DNA of 39,987 nucleotides from Geodermatophilus sp. DF01-2 (GTDB lineage: Bacteria > Actinomycetota > Actinomycetes > Mycobacteriales > Geodermatophilaceae). Below the pieces are notes generated by a model. The model did no database searches, was not told the DNA's origin, and saw only the letters and a list, made by a program, of their open reading frames with translations. Positions 8,921-16,063 of the stretch are shown one piece after another. The position numbers and the translations under genes were made by a program. The DNA lies in contig NZ_SPQN01000033.1 of NCBI RefSeq assembly GCF_004571065.1, positions 1 to 39,987 of the forward strand. Reading direction: 5' to 3'. Each line of letters starts with the position of its first letter. The stretch's first letter is position 1.

Positions 8921-9604
8921 ATGACGTCAGGGCAGAGTGGCCAGGACCCGCAGCAGGGGTGGCGGCCGCCGCAGGACCAGCCGGGCTGGCAGGCGCCGCC
9001 CTCGCAACAGGGCTGGCAGAACCCGCCGCCCCAGCAGGGTTGGCACGACCCGCAGCAGGGCTGGCAGGCGCCCCCGCCGTACGGCTACGCCAACGCCCCG
9101 TCGGCGCCGGGCGGCCACTTCCCGCCGGAGCCTCCGGAGCGGCCCACGACCGTGCGCGTCGGGATCGGGGCCTTCCTCGCCACGCTGATCCTGGGCGTCA
9201 TCGCCTCGCTGGTGCAGTTCTCCGACATCGACGGCCTGGTCGCCGAGGCGGTGGCCGTCGCGGGTGACCCGGCGGTCACCGAGGACATCATCCGTACGGG
9301 CCTGGTGGTCGGCGCGGTGATCGGTCTGCTGCTGGTCGCTCTCGAGGCGCTGTTCATCTGGTTCGCCTGGAAGGGGCGCAACTGGGCGCGCATCGTGTTG
9401 TGCGTGCTCGGGGGCATCAACGTGGTCTTCGGCCTCGGCGCCCTGGGTGGAGCTGCCGGAGGCGTGGCGAGCTCCGGGTTCCTGGACTCCCTGTCGGTCT
9501 TCTCGCTGGTGCTGACGCTCGTGGGGGTCGTCGCGCTCCTGCTCAGGCCGTCCACCGAGTGGTACCGGGCGATGACCGCCCGCCGGCAGGCCGGACTGCG
9601 CTGA
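8921..9604 (+). CDS. Membrane protein with Q/G/W-rich cytoplasmic-type N-terminus
   Basis: 227-residue membrane protein of unknown function. The first 70 residues are low-complexity and contain repeated QQGW/PGW-PP units (for example QQGWQNPPPQQGW), ending in PPYGYANAP. Four hydrophobic segments follow: about 77-97 (GAFLATLILGVIASLVQF), 125-152 (TGLVVGAVIGLLLVALEALF and on), 160-182 (IVLCVLGGINVVFGLG) and 195-212 (SLVLTLVGVVALLL). This layout, a disordered Gln/Pro-rich tail before four helices, is common in actinobacterial envelope or division-associated membrane proteins. ATG 8921 is chosen over GTG 8873 because CAGGGAG precedes it by about 7 bases and the tail starts cleanly there. Downstream, 66 bases separate it from a decayed gene. 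Confidence 0.82.
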   Translation: MTSGQSGQDPQQGWRPPQDQPGWQAPPSQQGWQNPPPQQGWHDPQQGWQAPPPYGYANAPSAPGGHFPPEPPERPTTVRVGIGAFLATLILGVIASLVQFSDIDGLVAEAVAVAGDPAVTEDIIRTGLVVGAVIGLLLVALEALFIWFAWKGRNWARIVLCVLGGINVVFGLGALGGAAGGVASSGFLDSLSVFSLVLTLVGVVALLLRPSTEWYRAMTARRQAGLR

Positions 9605-9670
9605 CCCTCCGATACGGATCTCGCTACTGATGTGCTGAACCCGTAGCGCGGCTGGTCGCGAAGACCGGCC

Positions 9671-10146
9671 GTGACCCCCACCGAGCAGGCCACGGCGAGC
9701 GGGCCGGACGGGCAGGGCGGCGGGCGGCTGCACGGCCGGCGCCGCCGGTCCGCTGCCGTGGCCGGGCTGCTGTCCGCGGCCGTGGCGCCCGGGGTGGCCG
9801 AGTTCGTCACCGGGCTGGTTCGGCCCGCAGTCCTGGCCGGCCGTGGCCGTGAGCGACACGGTCATCGCCCTCGTCCCGGAGCCGGTCGAGGCCTTCGCGA
9901 TCGAGACCTTCGGCGGGGACGACATGATCGCTCTCGTCGTCGGCACGCTGGTCGTCGTCGCTCTGCACGCCATCGTCCTCGACGTCGTCGCGCTCCGGCG
10001 CCGCGCCGTAGGGGTGGCTGGCATCGCGCTCTTCGGCGTCGTCGGGGCCGCCGCAGCGGTCCCCGGGCCCGCAGACCGCCGAACGGGCCAGCCCGTTCCT
10101 CTCCGGGGCGACCGGACTGCACTCTGTCCGGGTGGTCGCCAGCTGA
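9671..10146 (+). pseudogene. Remnant of a membrane-anchored molybdopterin-dependent oxidoreductase
   Basis: The N-terminal membrane region survives in two frames. GTG 9671 gives MTPTEQATASG and RRRRSAAVAGLLSAAV. After a one-base shift near 9830 the reading continues as VAVSDTVIALVPEPVEAF, then TM segments (MIALVVGTLVVVALHAIVL and AVGVAGIALFGVVGAAAAV). Near 10068 the sequence jumps directly to what looks like the last 25 codons of the same family (QTAERASPFLSGATGLH, VRVVAS, stop at 10144-10146). The whole catalytic domain, several hundred codons, is missing. I recognise the family from the sulfite-oxidase-like actinobacterial enzymes with this N-terminal anchor; the identification of the two ends is by memory of the pattern. 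Such genes often neighbour fasciclin genes, as here. Confidence 0.7.
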
Positions 10147-10272
10147 CCCCCAGGGAGGACCGGCGACGGTCCGCCCCCCGAACTCGTCTCGGCCGCCGGC
10201 CGCAGGCGCGATCCCCGGCCCCACGCCCCCGGGCCGGGGGCAGGAGCCCCGCACGACCACAAGGAGATCCCC

Positions 10273-11013
10273 GTGCAGCGCACCCCGACCCGCAGCGTTC
10301 TGCTGGCCGCCACCTCCAGCCTGGCCATCACGCTCGGCGCCTGCGGCTCCGCCGACACCGCGTCGGACAGCGCGGCCACCGACACCGGTGCCGGCACCTC
10401 GTCGTCCGGCCCGGAGACCAGCCCGGAGACCGGCCCGGAGACCAGCCCGGAGACCAGCCCGGAGACCAGCCCGGAGACCAGCCCGGAGACCAGCATGGAC
10501 AGCGGCACGGACATGGCCTCCGACGAGCCCTTCGGCGAGTCCTGTGCCCAGGTCCCCGCCGACGGGGAGGGCAGCTTCACCGGCATGACCGACGACCCGG
10601 TGGCCACCGCGGCCAGCAACAACCCGGTGCTGTCCACGCTGGTGCAGGCCGTCATGCAGGCGGGCCTGGTCGACACGCTCAACAGCGCCCAGGACGTCAC
10701 CGTGATCGCCCCGGCGAACCCGGCGTTCGAGGCCGTCCCCGCCGACCGGCTGCAGGCGGCCCTGGCCGACCGGGCCCAGCTCACCGCGATCCTGACCCAC
10801 CACGTCATCGACGGTCGTCTTGCCCCCGACGAGCTGGTCGGCACGCACACCACGCTCGCCGGCGAGGAGGTCACCATCGAGGGCTCCGGTGAGACGTTCA
10901 CCATCGACGGCACCGTCACCGGCGAACCGGCGTCGGTGATCTGCGGCGACGTGCAGACGGCGAACGCCACCGTCTACATCGTCGACCAGGTGCTCGCCCC
11001 GACGGCTCCCTGA
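10273..11013 (+). CDS. Fasciclin-domain lipoprotein
   Basis: Exported lipoprotein with one fasciclin (FAS1) domain, related in type to mycobacterial MPT70/MPT83. The lipobox is LGAC (SLAITLGACGS), so the mature protein starts at Cys about 24. A linker with seven 4-residue repeats (SPET/GPET) spans about residues 46-73. The FAS1 domain begins near residue 90 (DDPVATAASNNPVLSTLV) and contains the two conserved blocks, VTVIAPANPAFEAVP and LTHHVIDGRL, ending NATVYIVDQVLAP. GTG 10273 follows AAGGAGAT. Only one FAS1 domain is present (246 aa). It probably acts in cell-surface adhesion or envelope stress; in mycobacteria homologues are controlled by SigK/RskA, which are not seen in this window. Confidence 0.93.
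   Translation: MQRTPTRSVLLAATSSLAITLGACGSADTASDSAATDTGAGTSSSGPETSPETGPETSPETSPETSPETSPETSMDSGTDMASDEPFGESCAQVPADGEGSFTGMTDDPVATAASNNPVLSTLVQAVMQAGLVDTLNSAQDVTVIAPANPAFEAVPADRLQAALADRAQLTAILTHHVIDGRLAPDELVGTHTTLAGEEVTIEGSGETFTIDGTVTGEPASVICGDVQTANATVYIVDQVLAPTAP
10408..10491 (+). repeat. Seven 12-bp tandem repeats inside the fasciclin lipoprotein gene
   Basis: Unit (A/G)GCCCGGAGACC, seven copies, coding (S/G)PET. Length changes by one unit would keep the frame and alter only the stalk between the lipid anchor and the FAS1 domain. Confidence 0.95.
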
Positions 11014-11070
11014 CGAAGGACCCGCTCCTCGGCGCCGTCGCAGGCTCCGGGAGGCCAGGGAGGGGACCTC
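11014..11070. repeat. Dispersed intergenic repeat, degenerate copy
   Basis: Begins directly after the fasciclin stop with GAAGGACCCGCTCCT, has the core GTCGCAGGCTCC and closes with AGGGAGGGGACC. Resembles the other copies listed (18561, 21946, 23986, 37205, 37698) but with several changes. Confidence 0.5.
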
Positions 11071-11072
11071 GC

Positions 11073-11100
11073 GGGCCGTCGTCCGACCGGACGGCGGCCC
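11073..11100 (+). terminator. Terminator-like hairpin between the two fasciclin genes
   Basis: GGGCCGTC, loop, GACGG-C-GGCCC: a GC-rich stem with one bulge, 60 bases past the first fasciclin stop. No T-run. Confidence 0.6.
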
Positions 11101-11228
11101 GTGGTGCTGCGGTTCCGGCCTTTCCCTTCCCGACGGCCCAGTGCACGCCGTCCCTCGTGCCGTTCCCGGCCACGGCGGGCCGGGCCGGAGATGATGGCGG
11201 GCGCCCCGGACCAAGGAGCTCCCGCCCC

Positions 11229-11884
11229 GTGGCGCGCACCCCGATCCGCCGCGCCCTGCTCACCGCCACCGCACTGGTTGTGCCACTGGCCGGTTGCGGC
11301 TCCGGTGAGCCCGCGGTCGACGCCGCCGCGGTGGGCCGCGCTCCCGTGACGGCCCCCGCACCGTCGGCCTCCTCGCCGGCCCCGGCCGGGCCGTTCGGCC
11401 CCGGCTGTGCCGCGTTGCCGGCCGAGGGCGAGGGCAGTCCGGCCGGCATGGCCGACGACCCCCTGGCCACCGCGCTTACCAACAACCCCTCGCTCTCCAG
11501 AACGGCGGTCGCCGTGCACGCGGCCACGCTCGTCGACTCGCTCGACGTGACCGAGGACCTCACCGTGCTCGCCCCGACGAACGAGGCGTTCGCGGCGGTC
11601 CCGCCGGGGACCTTCGAGCCGCTGTTGGCCGACACCCCGCGGCTGACCTCGCTGGTCACCCACCACGTGGTCGCCGGACGGCTGACGCCGGCGGAGCTGG
11701 CCGGCACGCACACACCCTCAACGGTGACCTGGTCACCATCGAGGGCTCGGGGGAGAGCTTCACGATCAGCGCCGACCAGACCCTCCTGGGCGCCGCTGAC
11801 GCGTCGGTCACCTGCGGCAACCTCCGGACGAGCAACGCGACCGTGTACGTCGTCGACCAGGTGCTCACCCCGCCGGCCGGCTGA
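11229..11884 (+). pseudogene. Second fasciclin lipoprotein gene, frameshifted
   Basis: Paralogue of the gene at 10273. GTG 11229 (AAGGAG at 11213-11218) encodes a lipoprotein signal (RRALLTATALVVPLAGCGS) and the FAS1 domain through VTHHVVAGRLTPAELAGTHT. At about 11712 the frame breaks: the paralogue reads CAC-ACC-ACG here, while this gene is short by one base. Reading resumed one frame over gives LNGDLVTIEGSGESFTISAD and onward to VDQVLTPPAG with stop 11882-11884, exactly the expected end. Without correction the frame runs on to 11990, into the pyrE start. The linker lacks the SPET repeats. A sequencing error cannot be excluded, since everything outside the single missing base looks intact. 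Confidence 0.85.
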
Positions 11885-11885
11885 T

Positions 11886-11936
11886 GGAGGATCCCCTCCT
11901 GGTCGGAGGACCGCCTCCTGCGCCAAGGAGGGGGCC
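11886..11936. repeat. GGAGG/CCTCC-rich inverted repeats before pyrE
   Basis: GGAGG-atcc-CCTCC and GGAGGACCGCCTCC followed by AAGGAGGGGGCC. Related to the GGACCCC(T)CC arms of the dispersed repeat but lacking the CTCGCAAGC core. Possibly acts as a terminator for the fasciclin gene. Confidence 0.45.
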
Positions 11937-11973
11937 ACGCTCGGGGACGCCACGGTGGAACCGGGCCCGTCAG

Positions 11974-11979
11974 TAGGGT
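11974..11979 (+). promoter_or_regulatory. -10 box (TAGGGT) for leaderless pyrE
   Basis: TAGGGT ends 7 bases before the pyrE ATG at 11987 with no Shine-Dalgarno between, the geometry of a leaderless transcript. Confidence 0.6.
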
Positions 11980-11986
11980 CGGCGGC

Positions 11987-12541
11987 ATGACGGCCTCCGC
12001 CCCCCTGCTCGACCGTGACCGGCTGCTCGAGCTCGTCGTCGACCTCGCCGTCGTGCGCGGGCGGGTGACCCTCTCCTCGGGGCAGGAGGCCGACTGGTAC
12101 ATCGACCTGCGCCGGCTGACCCTCCACCACGAGGGGGCGCCCCTGGTGGGCCGGGTCATGCGGCAGCTGACCGGAGACCTGCGCTACGACGTCGTCGGCG
12201 GGCTCACCCTGGGCGCGGACCCCGTGGCGACGGCGATGCTGCACGCGGCGGCCGCGGGGGAGGGCTTCCTGGACGCGTGCGTCGTCCGCAAGGCCGGCAA
12301 GGCGCACGGCCTGCAGCGGCGGATCGAGGGGCCGGACGTCGCCGGGCGCAGCGTGCTCGTCGTCGAGGACGTCTCCACCACCGGCTCCAGCCCGCTGACC
12401 GCCGTCGAGGCGCTGCGGGAGGCCGGTGCCGAGCCGATCGCCGTGGCGGTCGTCGTGGACCGGGGCGGGCGGGCCGCGGTCGAGGCGGCGGGCCTGGAGT
12501 ACCGCGCCGCGTTCACCCTCGCCGACCTCGGCCTGGAGTGA
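11987..12541 (+). CDS. pyrE: Orotate phosphoribosyltransferase
   Basis: Converts orotate and PRPP to orotidine 5'-monophosphate, the fifth step of pyrimidine synthesis; cytosolic dimer. The 184-residue length fits the family. Motifs visible: SSGQEADWYIDLRR near the N-terminus (substrate loop), VRKAGKAHGLQRRIEG (flexible catalytic loop) and the PRPP-binding signature VVEDVSTTGSS at about 125-135. The gene stands apart from the other pyrimidine genes, as is common in actinobacteria. It is bounded downstream by a very long hairpin that starts 2 bases after the stop, so it is probably a single-gene transcript. Confidence 0.96.
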   Translation: MTASAPLLDRDRLLELVVDLAVVRGRVTLSSGQEADWYIDLRRLTLHHEGAPLVGRVMRQLTGDLRYDVVGGLTLGADPVATAMLHAAAAGEGFLDACVVRKAGKAHGLQRRIEGPDVAGRSVLVVEDVSTTGSSPLTAVEALREAGAEPIAVAVVVDRGGRAAVEAAGLEYRAAFTLADLGLE

Positions 12542-12542
12542 A

Positions 12543-12608
12543 CCCGCGAGATCTGCACACTCGGGGTCATCAGGCTGCTGAAGGCCCCGAGTGTGCAGAT
12601 CTCGCGGG
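12543..12608. terminator. 24-bp perfect hairpin between pyrE and the FAD oxidase gene
   Basis: Arms 12543-12566 and 12585-12608 are exact inverted copies (they begin CCCGCGAGATCTGCACACTC), with an 18-base loop that can itself pair partly (TCA...TGA). It starts 2 bases after the pyrE stop and ends 14 bases before the -10 box of the next gene. It is much longer than a terminator needs to be. Confidence 0.9.
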
Positions 12609-12621
12609 GCCGCACCCGTCG

Positions 12622-12627
12622 TACGGT
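12622..12627 (+). promoter_or_regulatory. -10 box (TACGGT) for leaderless FAD oxidase gene
   Basis: TACGGT lies 6 bases before GTG 12634. Three in-frame GTG codons (12628, 12634, 12643) are possible; the promoter spacing favours 12634. Confidence 0.5.
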
Positions 12628-12633
12628 GTGACG

Positions 12634-14055
12634 GTGACCACCGTGACGACGGCTCTCCCCTCGACGGCGTGGGCGGCCGAGCTGGCCGACGCCCTGGGGG
12701 CCGACAGCGTCCTGACCGACCCCGACGTCACCGCGTCCTACGCGCGCGACCAGGCGATGCTCGCCGAGGCCGGGACGCCGGCGGCGGTGGTGTTCCCGCG
12801 CAGCACCGCCGAGGTGGTTGCGGTGATGCAGGTGGCCTCGCGGCACGGGGTCCCGGTGGTGCCGCGCGGCGCGGGCTCGGGGCTGGCCGGCTCCAGCAAC
12901 GCCGTCGACGGCGCGATCACCCTCGTCATGACCCGCATGGACACCGTCCTCGAGGTCTCCCCGGCCGACCGGCTGGCCGTCGTCCAGCCCGGTGTCGTGA
13001 ACAAGGCACTGCGCGACGCCGTCGCCCGCGCCGGGCTGTTCTACCCGCCGGACCCGTCCAGCTACGACTGGTGCACCATCGGCGGCAACCTGTCGACCAA
13101 CTCCGGTGGGCTGTGCTGCGTCAAGTACGGCGTCACCACCGACTACGTCCTCGGCCTCGAGGTCGTGCTCGCCGACGGGCGGGTGCTGCGCACCGGGCGG
13201 CGCACCGTCAAGGGCGTCGCCGGCTACGACCTGGCCCGGCTGTTCGTCGGCTCGGAGGGCACCCTCGGCGTCATCACCGAGGCCACTCTCGCGCTGCGAC
13301 CAGCGCCGCAGCGGCCGGTCACCCTGGCGGCGACGTTCGCCACGACCGCGCAGACCGGCGAGGTGGTCGAGCGGGTGGTCACCTCCGGTCTGGTGCCCAG
13401 CCTGCTCGAGGTCATGGACAACACCTGCATCCGCGCCGTCGACGACCTGCTGCACGCCGACCTCGACCGCGACGCGCACGCGCTGCTGGTCGCCCAGTCC
13501 GACACCGGCGGGGAGGCGGCTGTCCGCGAGGTCGAGGCGCTGGCCCGGCTGTGCCGGGACGCCGGCGCGGACCTGGTGCACACCACCGACGACCCCGCCG
13601 AGGGCGACCTGCTGCTGCAGGCCCGCCGGGTGGCGCTGCCGGCCCTGGAGCAGCTGGGCAGCACGCTCATCGACGACGTCGCCGTCCCCCGCTCGCGGAT
13701 CGCGGAGTTCCTCGACGGCTGCGACGGCGTCGCCGCCGCTCAGGGGCTGACCATCGGCGTCGTCGGCCACGCCGGCGACGGCAACATGCACCCGACGATC
13801 GTCTTCGACCCGGCCGACGCCGACCAGCGCGACCGGGCGTTCGCCGCGTTCGACGACATCCTCGGGTTGGGCCTCTCCCTCGGTGGGACGATCACCGGCG
13901 AGCACGGCGTCGGTTCGATCAAGGTCGGCTGGCTCGAGCGCGAGGTGGGCCCGGTGTCGCTGGAGGTGCACCGGTCGATCAAGGACGCGCTCGACCCGTC
14001 CGGCCTGCTCAACCCCGGCAAGGTGCTGCGGAGGCGTGACACCCTGACCCCATGA
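12634..14055 (+). CDS. FAD-linked oxidase (glycolate oxidase GlcD / D-lactate dehydrogenase type)
   Basis: Flavoprotein that oxidises a 2-hydroxy acid such as glycolate or D-lactate. 473 residues. The N-terminal PCMH-type FAD domain (about 20-240) carries VVPRGAGSGLAGSSNA, PPDPSSYDWCTIGGNLSTNS and GLCCVKYGVTTDYVLGLEVV. The C-terminal cap (about 245-470) has VVGHAGDGNMHPTI, with the conserved HxGDGN-type motif, and ends GEHGVGSIKVGWL and DPSGLLNPGKVL, typical of GlcD/DLD. There is no Fe-S domain, so it is not a GlcD-GlcF fusion, and no glcE/glcF genes are adjacent. The start choice is discussed under the promoter entry. Its stop overlaps the next gene by 4 bases (ATGA), so the oxidase is co-translated with a thiol flavoenzyme and a pentapeptide protein. 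Substrate cannot be decided from sequence. Confidence 0.9.
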   Translation: MTTVTTALPSTAWAAELADALGADSVLTDPDVTASYARDQAMLAEAGTPAAVVFPRSTAEVVAVMQVASRHGVPVVPRGAGSGLAGSSNAVDGAITLVMTRMDTVLEVSPADRLAVVQPGVVNKALRDAVARAGLFYPPDPSSYDWCTIGGNLSTNSGGLCCVKYGVTTDYVLGLEVVLADGRVLRTGRRTVKGVAGYDLARLFVGSEGTLGVITEATLALRPAPQRPVTLAATFATTAQTGEVVERVVTSGLVPSLLEVMDNTCIRAVDDLLHADLDRDAHALLVAQSDTGGEAAVREVEALARLCRDAGADLVHTTDDPAEGDLLLQARRVALPALEQLGSTLIDDVAVPRSRIAEFLDGCDGVAAAQGLTIGVVGHAGDGNMHPTIVFDPADADQRDRAFAAFDDILGLGLSLGGTITGEHGVGSIKVGWLEREVGPVSLEVHRSIKDALDPSGLLNPGKVLRRRDTLTP

Positions 14056-15404
14056 GCGCAGACCGGCTGATCGTCGTCGGGGGGGACGCCGCGGGCATGT
14101 CCGCGGCCACCGCGGCCCGGCGGCTGCGCGGCGCCTCCGACCTGGCGATCACCGTCCTCGAACAGGGCCCGGAGGTCTCCTTCTCCGCCTGCGGCATCCC
14201 CTACTGGGTCGGCGACGTGGTCGAGGACCGCGACCGGCTGATCGCCCGCACGCCGCGGGAGTTCGCGGCGCACGACATCGACGTCCGCACCAGGACCCGG
14301 GCCGAGGAGGTCGACCTCGACGCCGGCACGGTGCGCACCAGCGCCGGCGAGACCCTCGGCTTCGACCGGCTGGTGGTCGCCACCGGCGGCCGGCCGCTGC
14401 GACCGGACGTGCCGGGACTGGACGCCGCGGGCGTCCACGGGGTGCACCGGCTCGCCGACGGCGCCGGGATCCGCGCCGCGGTCGCCGCGGGAGCGCGCCG
14501 CGCGGTGGTCCTCGGCGGCGGCTACATCGGCCTGGAGATAGCCGACGTGCTGCACGCCCGCGGACTCTCGGTCACCGTCGTCCTCGCCGACGCGCTGCCC
14601 ATGGCCCAGCTGGACGCCGACATGGGCGAGCGGATCTGCAAGGCGATCGGCGACCTGGGCATCGAGGTGCAGCCCGACCAGCCGGTCCGGGCGGTCGAGA
14701 CCGACGCCGACGGCCGGGTGCGGGCGGTCACCACCGACGCCGGCAGCTACCCCTGCGACCTCGTCGTCCTCGGGCTGGGCATGGGCCCGGAGGTCGAGCT
14801 CGCCCGCGCCGCGGGGCTGCGGATCGGCGAGACCGGCGCGATCGAGGTCGACCGGACCCAGCGCAGTCGCTCGCACCCCGAGGTCTTCGCCGCCGGTGAC
14901 TGCAGCCAGACGTTCCACCGGTTGACCGGCGAGGCGGTGCACGTCGCGCTGGGCACGCACGCCAACAAGCAGGGCCGGGTCGCGGGCTCGGTGATCGGCG
15001 GCCGGGCCGCCCGCTTCGCCGGCGTCCTGGGTACCGCGCTGACGACGATCGGACAGCTGGAGATCGGCCGGACCGGCCTGTGCAGCGGGCAGGCGGAGGC
15101 GGCCGGCTACGACTTCCGCACCGAGACGATCGAGGGGACGACGCGCGCCGGCTACTACCCCGGCGCGGAGCCGATCGCGGTGAAAATCGTCAGCGACCGC
15201 GGCTCCGGGCAGCTGCTCGGCGGTCAGGTGGTCGGCGGGCCGGGCGCCGGCAAGCGGATCGACGTCCTGGCCACCGCCATCTGGGCCGGACTGACCGCCG
15301 AGGAGTTCGCCGGGTCCGACCTCTCCTACGCGCCGCCGTTCTCCCCGGTCTACGACCCGGTGGTGGTCGCCGCGCGGGTCGCCAGCCGGGTGGAGCAGGG
15401 GTGA
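14052..15404 (+). CDS. FAD/NAD(P)-dependent disulfide or persulfide reductase, CoADR-like
   Basis: Pyridine nucleotide-disulfide oxidoreductase of the CoA-disulfide reductase / NADH oxidase type. 450 residues. The FAD-binding motif is VVGGDAAGMSAATAARR at 8-24. The single redox cysteine C47 lies in SFSACGIPYW, the hallmark of the one-cysteine (CoADR/Nox) branch rather than the two-cysteine glutathione reductases. The NAD(P)-binding motif VVLGGGYIGLEIADVL and the second FAD motif VFAAGDCSQT follow. The C-terminal dimerisation domain ends with the YAPPFSPVYDP segment, which in CoADR contributes the tyrosines near the active site. It starts within the upstream stop (ATGA) and its stop overlaps the next start (GTGA). 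Reduction of CoA disulfide, persulfide or a mycothiol species are all possible. Confidence 0.88.
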   Translation: MSADRLIVVGGDAAGMSAATAARRLRGASDLAITVLEQGPEVSFSACGIPYWVGDVVEDRDRLIARTPREFAAHDIDVRTRTRAEEVDLDAGTVRTSAGETLGFDRLVVATGGRPLRPDVPGLDAAGVHGVHRLADGAGIRAAVAAGARRAVVLGGGYIGLEIADVLHARGLSVTVVLADALPMAQLDADMGERICKAIGDLGIEVQPDQPVRAVETDADGRVRAVTTDAGSYPCDLVVLGLGMGPEVELARAAGLRIGETGAIEVDRTQRSRSHPEVFAAGDCSQTFHRLTGEAVHVALGTHANKQGRVAGSVIGGRAARFAGVLGTALTTIGQLEIGRTGLCSGQAEAAGYDFRTETIEGTTRAGYYPGAEPIAVKIVSDRGSGQLLGGQVVGGPGAGKRIDVLATAIWAGLTAEEFAGSDLSYAPPFSPVYDPVVVAARVASRVEQG

Positions 15405-15982
15405 GCGGCACCGACGTCCGCGACGAGGACTGGTACGGCGACGACCTCTCCGGTCAGGAGCACACCGGGGTCGCCTTCAGCGGGGTGGACCTGTCCGAGA
15501 CCACGGACGACGGCGCGGTCTTCACCGACTGCGTCTTCCGGGACTGCCGGTTCACCTCCTCGCAGCACACCGACGCCGCCTTCCTGAACTGCACCTTCAC
15601 CGGCTGCTCGTTCGCCCAGGCGACCTTCACCGACTGCAAACTGGTCGGCAGCAGCTTCGACCGGTGCAGGTTCGACATGGTGACCGTCGAGGGCGGCGAC
15701 TGGTCCTTCGTCGTCCTGCGCGGCGCGGACCTGTCCCGGGCCAGGCTCACCGGCGCGCGGATGCGCGAGGCCGACCTCACCGGGGTCACGGCGGCGGGCG
15801 CCACGCTGCGGCACCTCGACCTGTCCGGGGCGCAGCTGGCCGGCGCCGACCTCTCCGAGGCCGACCTGCGCGGCAGCGACCTGTCCGCTCTCGATCCGCG
15901 CACGGTGGAACTCGCCGGCGCGCAGGTCGACGGCGGACAGGCGGTGGTGCTGGTGACCGCCCTCGGCCTGCGGGTGGGCTGA
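15401..15982 (+). CDS. Pentapeptide-repeat protein (Qnr/MfpA-like)
   Basis: 193-residue protein made almost entirely of A(D/N)LXX-type pentapeptides, which fold as a right-handed quadrilateral beta-helix. Examples are FTDCVFRDCRFTSS, FLNCTFTGCSFAQATFTDC and ADLSEADLRGSDLSAL. Many units have Phe at the inward position as in Qnr. The C-terminal segment (SALDPRTVELAGAQVDGGQAV) resembles the conserved tail of Qnr-type proteins. Qnr and MfpA mimic DNA and bind gyrase, protecting it from quinolones; whether this one does is inference. It is the third gene of the overlapping operon after the FAD oxidase and CoADR-like enzyme. GTG 15401 overlaps the upstream TGA. There is no signal peptide. Confidence 0.88.
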   Translation: MSGTDVRDEDWYGDDLSGQEHTGVAFSGVDLSETTDDGAVFTDCVFRDCRFTSSQHTDAAFLNCTFTGCSFAQATFTDCKLVGSSFDRCRFDMVTVEGGDWSFVVLRGADLSRARLTGARMREADLTGVTAAGATLRHLDLSGAQLAGADLSEADLRGSDLSALDPRTVELAGAQVDGGQAVVLVTALGLRVG

Positions 15983-16063
15983 CGGCGGGTGTCGCGGGCC
16001 GCGGGCCCGGCGGGATACTGACGCGCGAACGAGCGCCGTCCCCGACGCAAAGGAGTCCCCCAC

